11,761 nucleotides of DNA, from NCBI GenBank assembly GCA_937897125.1, contig CALCPL010000086.1:1-11761 (forward strand), written 5' to 3'. The notes beneath the pieces were generated by a model, which saw only the letters and a program-made list of their open reading frames with translations, made no database searches and was not told the DNA's origin. Made by a program: the position numbers and the translations under genes. The DNA comes from an uncultured Candidatus Pelagibacter sp. (lineage in GTDB: Bacteria; Pseudomonadota; Alphaproteobacteria; Pelagibacterales; Pelagibacteraceae). Each line of letters starts with the position of its first letter. The stretch's first letter is position 1. Of this stretch, positions 1 to 6,675 are shown one piece after another.

Positions 1-874
1 CCGCATCAAAAAGAGTTCCATACGTCCCATCATTTATATAAAGTTTTTGTTTTTTCCTAAGATTTACTCTTACAATTGTTGAACCGCTTTCTGCAACCAA
101 TGCTCTTCCAGGTTCACACAATATTTCAGGAAGTTTTTCCAACTTTAAATTTAATAAACCTTTTTTTATTTCTTCAAAATAACTATCTAAAGATTGAGGT
201 ACAAGATCAGGATATATAGCAGGAAAACCACCTCCAATATTAATATAATCAGGAATAATTTTTGTTTTTCTTATTATATTTCCAATATCTGCAATTCCTT
301 TTGCATAAGAAATAGGATGCATGCATTGAGATCCCACGTGAAAGCTTAGTCCTACTTTTTTTGAATATTGTTTTGTTAACCTTAACAAACCAATTGCCTC
401 AGATGTTAAGGCTCCAAATTTTTTAGATAGATCTATTTCAGCATGCTCATTTGAAACAGCCACTCTTACAAATAACTCAAGGTCTTTTGCTTGATTAGTT
501 GTCTCAATAATCTTTATTAATTCATCTTTAGTATCCAAAGAAAAAGCTTTAATATTATAGTTAAAGTAGGCCTCTTTAATACTTTCTCTACTTTTTACAG
601 TATGCATATATGAACATTTTGCATTAGGGGCAATTGCTCTTATATCTTTAATTTCTTGAATAGAGGCAACATCAAAGTTTTCAATTCCACTTTCCACTAT
701 TGTTTTTAAAACTTCAGGATGTGAGTTAGTTTTTACCGCATACAATACTTTACCAGGAAATTTATTTCTAAAATAAGTAGAAGCTGATTGTATTGATTTT
801 TTTCTAATACAATAAATAGGCTTTTCCGGTTTTAGTTGATTTACAAGCTCATCAACTGTTTTAAATTTTTGCAT
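1..874 (-). CDS. Ornithine (lysine/ornithine) decarboxylase, PLP fold type III, 3' end cut by window edge
   Basis: The first 291 codons of a PLP-dependent decarboxylase with an alanine-racemase-like barrel, probably converting ornithine to putrescine for polyamine synthesis in the cytoplasm. I translated it by hand from the ATG at 874-872; it stays open to the window edge. Visible motifs are YAVKTN (K48, the PLP Schiff-base lysine), HVGSQ from H179, the glycine loop GGGFP at 214-218 and the phosphate-binding EPGR at 254-257. The last visible residues read NDGTYGTLFDA, a form I associate with alphaproteobacterial ornithine decarboxylases. The C-terminal catalytic Cys/Asp loop lies outside the window, so substrate choice (ornithine, lysine or both; diaminopimelate is less likely) cannot be settled. 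The start is supported by GGGGA about 7-8 bases upstream. An ATG at 879-877 is in another frame. The gene is divergent from regA, and its leader carries the inverted repeat at 907-932. Confidence 0.85.
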   Translation of the reverse strand, partial: MQKFKTVDELVNQLKPEKPIYCIRKKSIQSASTYFRNKFPGKVLYAVKTNSHPEVLKTIVESGIENFDVASIQEIKDIRAIAPNAKCSYMHTVKSRESIKEAYFNYNIKAFSLDTKDELIKIIETTNQAKDLELFVRVAVSNEHAEIDLSKKFGALTSEAIGLLRLTKQYSKKVGLSFHVGSQCMHPISYAKGIADIGNIIRKTKIIPDYINIGGGFPAIYPDLVPQSLDSYFEEIKKGLLNLKLEKLPEILCEPGRALVAESGSTIVRVNLRKKQKLYINDGTYGTLFDA

Positions 875-906
875 TTCATATGTCCCCAAAAAAAATTTAA
901 TAAAAA

Positions 907-932
907 AAAGTTTTTAAATACTTAAAAACTTT
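907..932 (-). promoter_or_regulatory. 11-bp perfect inverted repeat with T-run in the decarboxylase leader (attenuator or operator candidate)
   Basis: Bases 907-917 and 922-932 are perfect reverse complements around a 4-base loop. Read on the minus strand, the stem runs into eight Ts (909-902) and then a second T8 run (895-888) just before the GGGGA ribosome site. This has the layout of an intrinsic terminator inside the 5' leader, ending about 33 bases before the start codon. The stem has one G-C pair, so it would be weak as RNA. It could equally be a palindromic operator in the divergent regulatory region shared with regA. Function is inferred only. Confidence 0.35.
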
Positions 933-1022
933 CATATAAATCATGCAATTAAGGCAATACCTAATTAATGTAAAGTAAATAATAGGTGTTGAAATTATCA
1001 GATAAGGCACCATATTAATAAT

Positions 1023-1586
1023 ATGGCTGAACTAGCAAACTTAAAAAAATTAAGTGATTTTGATAATAAATCCTTATTAATTGTTGATGACGACAATCCT
1101 TTTAGAGATAGACTCGCAAGAGCGATGGAGAAAAAGGGATTTGAAGTTTTTCAAGCTGAGGGTGTACAAAAAGGAATACTATCTGTTAAAGAAAAAAAAC
1201 CAGCGTTTGCAGTTGTTGACCTAAGACTTGCTGATGGAAATGGACTTGAAGTAGTAAAACAAATTCAAATTTCTAATCCAAGCAGTAGAATTATAATGTT
1301 AACAGGATATGGAAATATTCCAACGGCTGTAGCTGCGATCAAAGAAGGTGCAATTGATTACCTTGCAAAGCCAGCAGATGCAGATGATGTTGAAAAAGCA
1401 TTACTAGCCGATCCAGAGAAAAAAGCTGAACCACCAGAAAACCCTATGTCGGCTGATAGAGTTAAGTGGGAACACATTCATAGAGTTTTTGAATTATGTA
1501 ATAGAAATGTATCTGAAACTGCTAGAAGACTTAAAATGCACAGAAGAACATTGCAAAGGATTTTATCTAAAAGATCCCCTAGATAA
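1023..1586 (+). CDS. regA: RegA/PrrA/ActR-type global response regulator
   Basis: This 187-residue protein has the usual RegA length and layout. The receiver domain spans about residues 15-128, with acidic residues D22-D24, phospho-acceptor D66 (VVDLRLADGNG), T94 and K116-P117. A proline-rich hinge (EPPENP, 136-141) follows, then a Fis-like helix-turn-helix at about 148-182 (SETARRLKMHRRTLQRIL). In known alphaproteobacteria RegA is phosphorylated by the membrane redox sensor RegB/PrrB. It then controls respiration, carbon and nitrogen fixation or photosynthesis genes as DNA-bound dimers. No regB gene is in this window, so the partner must be elsewhere. The ATG at 1023 gives the family's usual N-terminus; only a distant AAGG (1004-1007) resembles a ribosome site. 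The gene converges with bioY, overlapping its last 8 bases. The HTH is close to the classic RegA form, so the regulon logic is probably conserved. Confidence 0.92.
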   Translation: MAELANLKKLSDFDNKSLLIVDDDNPFRDRLARAMEKKGFEVFQAEGVQKGILSVKEKKPAFAVVDLRLADGNGLEVVKQIQISNPSSRIIMLTGYGNIPTAVAAIKEGAIDYLAKPADADDVEKALLADPEKKAEPPENPMSADRVKWEHIHRVFELCNRNVSETARRLKMHRRTLQRILSKRSPR

Positions 1587-2130
1587 ATTTTCTAAATTTA
1601 ATAATCTTTTTAGCCAATATAGTTAACAAGCAAATTTTGAATAATTCAGCTAATAAAAATGGTGTAACACCCAATTGAAGAATTGGTTTATCCCATCCAA
1701 TTAAAACTCCTAACCAAATAGCTCCAAATACATAGATTACAGAAACAGAAAATATTAATTTTCCAAAAATTATAAAAATATTTTTATTAAGATTTAAATA
1801 GCCTGCAAAAAAAGAAGCAAATAAAAATCCAATTAAATATCCCATTGTTGGACCAGTAAAATAAACTATTCCAATACCTTTTTCTGGTGAGTTAGAAAAT
1901 ACAGGCATACCTAGAATACCCTCTAGAAGATAAACAGCTACAGATGCCAGGCCAATTTTATATCCAAAAGCAATTCCCAAAAAAAGAACTACAAAAGTTT
2001 GCATTGTCATAGGTACAGGATAAAATGGTATTTTTAATTTAGCTGAAATAGTTAAAGCCATTGTTCCTATAAAAATTAGAATAAATGTTTTTAATACTTT
2101 TTGAATTGAATTAGTTTTTAATAGATCCAT
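1579..2130 (-). CDS. bioY: BioY biotin uptake protein (S component of ECF-type transporter)
   Basis: A 183-residue integral membrane protein with about six hydrophobic segments and the BioY signature regions: VPMTMQT (39-45), GxxGMPVF (71-78), GPTMGYLIGF (93-102) and GVTPFLLAELFKICL (154-168). BioY binds biotin with high affinity in the inner membrane. It works with an energy-coupling EcfA/EcfT module or, in many proteobacteria, apparently alone. No ecfA or ecfT gene is nearby. The ABC ATPase just upstream is of exporter type and is not an obvious EcfA. Biotin import fits an organism with limited vitamin synthesis, but auxotrophy itself cannot be seen here. The gene lies 32 bases downstream of the ABC gene on the same strand and may share its transcript. 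Its 3' end overlaps regA by 8 bases. No clear Shine-Dalgarno is present. Confidence 0.92.
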   Translation of the reverse strand: MDLLKTNSIQKVLKTFILIFIGTMALTISAKLKIPFYPVPMTMQTFVVLFLGIAFGYKIGLASVAVYLLEGILGMPVFSNSPEKGIGIVYFTGPTMGYLIGFLFASFFAGYLNLNKNIFIIFGKLIFSVSVIYVFGAIWLGVLIGWDKPILQLGVTPFLLAELFKICLLTILAKKIIKFRKFI

Positions 2131-2162
2131 ATCTACAAATTACTATTTATTAATGTGATAAT

Positions 2163-3092
2163 CTAGTTTTTTATTAGTCTTAAAAAAACATCCTCTAAAT
2201 CACCATCATCGGTTGAAATATCTATAATTTTTACGTTATTTTTCTTAATTAAATTAATTAATTCTTCCATATTAATTTTACTTTTTTCATAAGAAACACA
2301 AACCTCATTATCTAAGTGTGAGATTATTTTTAATGATTCTAGATCATCATCATTAATATTAATCTTTATGTCAGTTTTAAAGGTTACTTTTTTGGTTTGA
2401 ATTCTGTCTAATAAATTTTTAGTGCTGTCTAGAGCAACAATATTTCCTTTATTTAATATAGCTATTCTTCCACACATTTCCTCAGCTTCTTCAAGATAAT
2501 GGGTTGTTAGAATGATAGTAACACCAAGTTCATTGAGTAATTTTACATTTTTCCATAAATTTTGTCTTAACTCCACATCAACACCAGCCGTAGGTTCGTC
2601 CAAAATAACTATTGGTGGCTGATGAACTAAAGCTTTAGCCATTAGTAATCTTCTTTTCATTCCACCAGATAAACTTCTAGCATAGCTGTTAGCTTGTTTT
2701 TCTAGGGATACCAATTTTAGAATCGTATCTGTAATTCTATCTTTTTCTTTAATTCCATAGAGACCAGCCTGTAATTCTAATAATTTTCTTGGACTAAAAA
2801 ATGGATCAAGATTTACTTCTTGAGGAACTATTCCAACCGAAGCTCTAACTTGTCTTGGGTTCTTATCTAAGTCAAAACCCCAGACATTTACTTGTCCGGC
2901 TGTTTTTACCACTGTTCCAGCTAAAATATTTATAAATGTTGTTTTTCCAGCACCATTAGGACCAAGAAGACCAAAAATTTCTCCTTCTTTCACGTCCAAG
3001 TTTAAATCATTTAATGCAAGGTTATCTTCAGCCTGTTTACTTGAATAAATTTTTTTTAAATTTTTAACAGAAAGTATATTTTTTTGCTCCAT
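2163..3092 (-). CDS. ABC-2-type transporter ATP-binding protein (YadG/DrrA/CcmA-like), no adjacent permease
   Basis: This 309-residue ATPase has every nucleotide-binding motif: Walker A GPNGAGKT (44-51), Q-loop Q91 (VPQE), signature LSGGMKRR (141-148), Walker B IVILDEP (161-167) and switch histidine H198 (TTHYLEEAEEM). The motif pattern and the roughly 85-residue C-terminal extension after the ATPase core are typical of ABC-2 exporters such as YadG/YadH. These move lipids, polysaccharides, drugs or unknown compounds across the inner membrane. Such ATPases normally pair with a membrane permease gene next door. Here the neighbours are bioY downstream and divergent polA upstream, so the permease is encoded elsewhere. 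The cargo cannot be deduced. The start ATG (3092-3090) lies in a 50-base divergent gap with polA and lacks a good ribosome site. It is probably the first gene of a two-gene transcript with bioY. Confidence 0.88.
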   Translation of the reverse strand: MEQKNILSVKNLKKIYSSKQAEDNLALNDLNLDVKEGEIFGLLGPNGAGKTTFINILAGTVVKTAGQVNVWGFDLDKNPRQVRASVGIVPQEVNLDPFFSPRKLLELQAGLYGIKEKDRITDTILKLVSLEKQANSYARSLSGGMKRRLLMAKALVHQPPIVILDEPTAGVDVELRQNLWKNVKLLNELGVTIILTTHYLEEAEEMCGRIAILNKGNIVALDSTKNLLDRIQTKKVTFKTDIKININDDDLESLKIISHLDNEVCVSYEKSKINMEELINLIKKNNVKIIDISTDDGDLEDVFLRLIKN

Positions 3093-3113
3093 GCGTGTTA
3101 ATACATTTATAGT
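3084..3113 (+). promoter_or_regulatory. Possible sigma-70 promoter for polA
   Basis: TTGCTC (3084-3089) and TATAGT (3108-3113) are separated by 18 bases. They would start transcription near 3120, about 23 bases before the polA ATG. The -10 element matches TATAAT at five of six positions, but the -35 is poor, and AT-rich DNA produces such matches by chance. The -35 would lie inside the first codons of the divergent ABC gene. Confidence 0.28.
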
Positions 3114-3142
3114 ATTTAAAATAATTAAGATAATATTATTTA

Positions 3143-5917
3143 ATGGATAAAATAAAAAAAACAGATCATTTTTATTTAATAGATGGTTCGGGTTATATTT
3201 TTAGAGCTTATTACGCATTGCCACCGCTAACTAGAAAAAGTGACGGCCTACCTGTTGGTGCGGTTAGTGGATTTTGCAGTATGTTATTTAAACTATTAGA
3301 AGATTCAAAATCAAATGAAAATCTTCAAAAACCTACGCACTTTGCAGTAATATTTGATGCAGCTAGAAAAACTTTTAGAAATGAAATCTATTCAGACTAC
3401 AAAGCTAATAGATCAGAAGCACCAGATGATTTAGCACCACAGTTTGAATATATAAGAAAGTCTGTAGTTGCTTTTAATTTACCATCTGTAGATCTTCCAA
3501 ATTATGAAGCAGATGATTTAATAGCTACTTATGCAGAGCAAATTTTAGCAAAAGGTGCGAAGGTAACAATAGTCTCTTCAGATAAAGACTTAATGCAATT
3601 GTATAGAAAAGACGTTCGTATATTCGATCCAATGAAAAATAAATTTATAACATCTGAAGATATAATAACCAAATTTGGAGTGGGTCCAGAAAAAGTTATA
3701 GATGTTCAGTCCTTAGCTGGAGACAGTAGTGATAATGTTCCAGGAGTTCCAGGTATAGGCGTTAAGACTGCAGCAGAACTGATTAACAAGTATGGAACTT
3801 TAGAAAAATTATTAGATAACGCTCAAGAAATAAAACAAAATAAACGAAGAGAAACACTTATAGAAAATAAAGATAAAGCGATAATTAGTAAAAAATTAGT
3901 AACACTAATGAAGGATGCTCCAGTTGAAAGAAAGATAGAAGAATTTCATCTAAAGGAGATTGATAAAGATAAGCTATATAAATTTTTAAGAGAAATGGAG
4001 TTTAATAGACTTCTTAGCTCTGTCATTTCTGCATATGGAGAACCTGAGCTAGGAGAAATTGCAAGTGAGAGAAAACCTGAAAAAAAACAGCAAAACGTAA
4101 ATAAAAAAAACTATCATTTAATTACAAATGAAAAAGAAATAGATGAGTGGATTAACGAAGCAGAAGAAGCTGGAGAACTAGCAATTGATACCGAAACTAG
4201 CTCACTAGACGCACATCAAGCTGATTTAGTAGGAATTTCATTAAGCACAAAAATTGGTAAGGCTTGCTACATTCCAATTGGTCATAAGTTTAAAGGATGT
4301 TTAAAAAAAGAAGCTGTAATTAAAAAACTAAAACCACTTTTGGAAGACGAGAGCGTAAAAAAGATTGGCCAAAATATTAAGTTTGATTTTATTGTTTTGT
4401 TTAAACAGGGGATTAATATGAATTCAATGGAAGATACAATGTTGATGTCTTATGTATTGGATGCTGGAAAAAATAGACATAACATGGATACCTTGTCTGA
4501 GATTCATCTACAGCATAAAACAATTTCATTTAAAGAAATTGTTGGCACAGGTAAGAAAGAAATAAATTTTAGTGATGTAGAGCTAGATAAGGCAATGGAG
4601 TATGCTGCTGAAGATGCTGATATTACTTATAGATTATACAAAATATTTAGTAAAAATTTAAAATTAGAAAAATTAACTAATATTTATGAGATCTTTGAAA
4701 AACCTTTAATTAAAATATTAGCATTTATGGAAATTGAAGGAATAAAAGTTGATAATAAATTTTTAAAGGTTTTGTCTGAAAAATTTGAGAAAAAGATTAA
4801 TAAACTAGAAAAAGAAGTTTTTAAAATTTCAAAAAAAGAATTTAATATTGCCTCACCAAAACAATTAGGTGAAATTATTTACAATGATTTAAAGATTGCC
4901 GTACTTAAAAAAACTAGAAAAGGAAGTTTTGCTACAAACGCAGGTGTATTAGAAGACTTAGCATTTAAAGGACATGAATTTCCTAAATTAATTCTTGACT
5001 GGAGACAGGTATCTAAACTTAAAAATACTTATTCAGATGCTTTACCTGAACATATTAATCCAACCACTAAACGAGTTCATACTTCATTTTTATTGGCAGC
5101 AACAACAACAGGAAGGCTAGCTTCCAGTGATCCAAATCTACAAAATATTCCTATTAAATCAGATGATGGTAAAGATATAAGAAAAGCTTTTATAGCAGAA
5201 AAAGGGTTCACATTAATATCTGCAGATTATAATCAGATTGAAATGAGAATTTTAGCAGACTTGGCAGAAGTCAAAGAACTGAAAAAAGCGTTTAGCAACG
5301 ATGAAGACATTCACTCTCTTACAGCAAGCCAAGTATTTAATGTTGATATAAAAAAAGTGGACCAAGACATGAGAAGGAAGGCCAAGGCTATTAATTTTGG
5401 AATAATTTATGGTATTTCACAATATGGGCTCGCAAAGCAAATCAACGTTTCAAATCATGAAGCAGATGAATTTTTAAATGCTTATTTCTTAAAATTTCCT
5501 GAAATAAAAATTTATATGGATAATACAATTAAGTTTTGTAGAAAAAGTGGCTATGTAAATAATATTTTTGGTCGAAGATCTCATTTTAATGGAATTAATG
5601 ATAAAAATTTCAATGTAAGAAATTTTCAAGAAAGAGCAGCTATCAATGCTCCCATTCAAGGGTCAGCATCTGAAATCATGCGACTTGCAATGATTAGACT
5701 TAATAAAAAATTTGAAAGCATCAAAAATAATAAATCAAAAATATTATTACAAATTCATGATGAGCTAATTTTTGAGGTTCCGGTAAAAGAGGTTAAAAAT
5801 ATAACTGAAATAATCAAGGATGAAATGACAAGTGTTACAGAAAGTGATTTACACACTTTTTCAACACCATTGACGGTAGATGTGAATACAGGGGACAATT
5901 GGGGAATACTTCATTAA
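3143..5917 (+). CDS. polA: DNA polymerase I, full length with 5' nuclease and proofreading domains
   Basis: At 924 residues this matches the E. coli enzyme (928). The 5'-3' nuclease domain (about 1-300) shows LIDGSGYIFRAYYAL, YEADD (121-125), SSDKDL (145-150) and GDSSDNVPGVPGIG (193-206). The 3'-5' exonuclease domain (about 322-510) keeps its catalytic residues: D349 and E351 (DTE), N411 and D415, Y487 and D491. Proofreading therefore looks active, unlike the degenerate domain of some Pol I enzymes. In the polymerase domain, motif A is ADYNQIE (D695), motif B is RRKAKAINFGIIYG (R744, K748, F752, Y756) and motif C is HDE (872-874). Phenylalanine at 752 corresponds to E. coli F762. The enzyme removes RNA primers and fills gaps in replication and repair. 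The gene is divergent from the ABC gene; 50 bases separate its stop from chvI. No Shine-Dalgarno is visible before the ATG. Confidence 0.97.
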   Translation: MDKIKKTDHFYLIDGSGYIFRAYYALPPLTRKSDGLPVGAVSGFCSMLFKLLEDSKSNENLQKPTHFAVIFDAARKTFRNEIYSDYKANRSEAPDDLAPQFEYIRKSVVAFNLPSVDLPNYEADDLIATYAEQILAKGAKVTIVSSDKDLMQLYRKDVRIFDPMKNKFITSEDIITKFGVGPEKVIDVQSLAGDSSDNVPGVPGIGVKTAAELINKYGTLEKLLDNAQEIKQNKRRETLIENKDKAIISKKLVTLMKDAPVERKIEEFHLKEIDKDKLYKFLREMEFNRLLSSVISAYGEPELGEIASERKPEKKQQNVNKKNYHLITNEKEIDEWINEAEEAGELAIDTETSSLDAHQADLVGISLSTKIGKACYIPIGHKFKGCLKKEAVIKKLKPLLEDESVKKIGQNIKFDFIVLFKQGINMNSMEDTMLMSYVLDAGKNRHNMDTLSEIHLQHKTISFKEIVGTGKKEINFSDVELDKAMEYAAEDADITYRLYKIFSKNLKLEKLTNIYEIFEKPLIKILAFMEIEGIKVDNKFLKVLSEKFEKKINKLEKEVFKISKKEFNIASPKQLGEIIYNDLKIAVLKKTRKGSFATNAGVLEDLAFKGHEFPKLILDWRQVSKLKNTYSDALPEHINPTTKRVHTSFLLAATTTGRLASSDPNLQNIPIKSDDGKDIRKAFIAEKGFTLISADYNQIEMRILADLAEVKELKKAFSNDEDIHSLTASQVFNVDIKKVDQDMRRKAKAINFGIIYGISQYGLAKQINVSNHEADEFLNAYFLKFPEIKIYMDNTIKFCRKSGYVNNIFGRRSHFNGINDKNFNVRNFQERAAINAPIQGSASEIMRLAMIRLNKKFESIKNNKSKILLQIHDELIFEVPVKEVKNITEIIKDEMTSVTESDLHTFSTPLTVDVNTGDNWGILH

Positions 5918-5931
5918 TTTATCTCCATTGC

Positions 5932-5956
5932 CTAAATTAGAACAATTTAGTATTTT
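5932..5956 (+). terminator. Weak hairpin with T-rich tail between polA and chvI
   Basis: CTAAATT (5932-5938) and AATTTAG (5944-5950) form a 7-bp perfect inverted repeat with a 5-base loop, followed by TATTTTT. It sits 15 bases after the polA stop and 17 before the chvI ATG. The position suits an intrinsic terminator of polA, but the stem has a single G-C pair. It may instead be a chance palindrome or an operator for chvI. Confidence 0.28.
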
Positions 5957-5967
5957 TAAAGTAGATT

Positions 5968-6675
5968 ATGCAAACACAAACAATAGCTCTTATTGATGAC
6001 GATAGAAATATACTCACAAGTATAAGCATAGCCCTTGAAAAAGAGGGCTTTAAAGTTCAAACGTACATTGATGGAGAAAGTGCTTTAATTGGGTTAACTA
6101 GAAATCCACCAGATCTTGCTGTTATAGATATAAAGATGCCAAAAATGGATGGCGAAGAACTTTTAAAAAAGTTAAGAAAAAAAACTTCCTTACCTGTAAT
6201 TTTTTTAACTTCAAAAGATGATGAGATAGACGAACTGTTAGGCTTAAAGTTGGGTGCAGATGATTTTATAAAAAAGTCAGGAGGTTTTTCCATTAAAGTT
6301 TTAATAGAAAGAATAAGGGTTCAACTTAGAAAAAAAGATATTAACAATAATCTTGAAGACACAAAAAATATTATTTCACATGGGAAGCTAAAACTTGACC
6401 CCTCACAACTTGAATGTGAATGGGATAGCAAGCAATTACCAGATAAACTTACCACTACAGAATTTTTAATAGTTAAAGAATTAGCAAAGAGACCAGGAAT
6501 AATAAAAGAAAGAGCTCAGCTTATGGATATTGCTTATCGAGAAGATACGGATATTGAAGATAGAACTATTGATAGTCACGTTAAAAGAATTAGAAAAAAA
6601 TTTAAAAAAGTTGACCCTGATTTTACAGCTATAGAAACAAGATATGGCAGTGGATACAGATGGAACGTTGGCTAA
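5968..6675 (+). CDS. chvI: ChvI-type OmpR-family response regulator with altered receiver loop
   Basis: A 235-residue regulator. The receiver domain (about 5-120) has acidic D10-D12, phospho-acceptor D54 ([11 protein letters not shown]), T81 and K103. The winged helix (about 135-233) has [15 protein letters not shown] and [10 protein letters not shown]. The opening [19 protein letters not shown] and the block [22 protein letters not shown] are close to ChvI of Agrobacterium and Sinorhizobium (ExoS/ChvI, BvrS/BvrR), which controls envelope and acid-stress genes. Oddly, the family's K-P-F-S after the conserved lysine reads K-S-G-G-F-S: the cis-proline position is replaced and two glycines are inserted (residues 104-106). 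The coding frame is continuous there, so this is not a frameshift. The partner kinase gene chvG follows with a stop/start overlap, which indicates translational coupling. The start gives the usual family N-terminus. Confidence 0.9.
   Translation: MQTQTIALIDDDRNILTSISIALEKEGFKVQTYIDGESALIGLTRNPPDLAVIDIKMPKMDGEELLKKLRKKTSLPVIFLTSKDDEIDELLGLKLGADDFIKKSGGFSIKVLIERIRVQLRKKDINNNLEDTKNIISHGKLKLDPSQLECEWDSKQLPDKLTTTEFLIVKELAKRPGIIKERAQLMDIAYREDTDIEDRTIDSHVKRIRKKFKKVDPDFTAIETRYGSGYRWNVG

Noticed and set aside
875..1022. tRNA or small RNA gene in the largest intergenic gap
   Set aside because: No cloverleaf, T-loop (GTTCRA) motif or stable stems; only the AT palindrome at 907-932 is visible.
6057..6293. 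78-residue open frame on the minus strand within chvI
   Set aside because: It lies wholly inside a well-supported gene, is Ser/Phe/Lys-rich as expected from reverse reading of AT-rich coding DNA, and has no recognisable domain.
6660..6674. Upstream ATG for chvG adding five residues
   Set aside because: The TAATG stop/start overlap at 6673-6677 is a typical coupled start, and the extra residues simply read through chvI's last codons.
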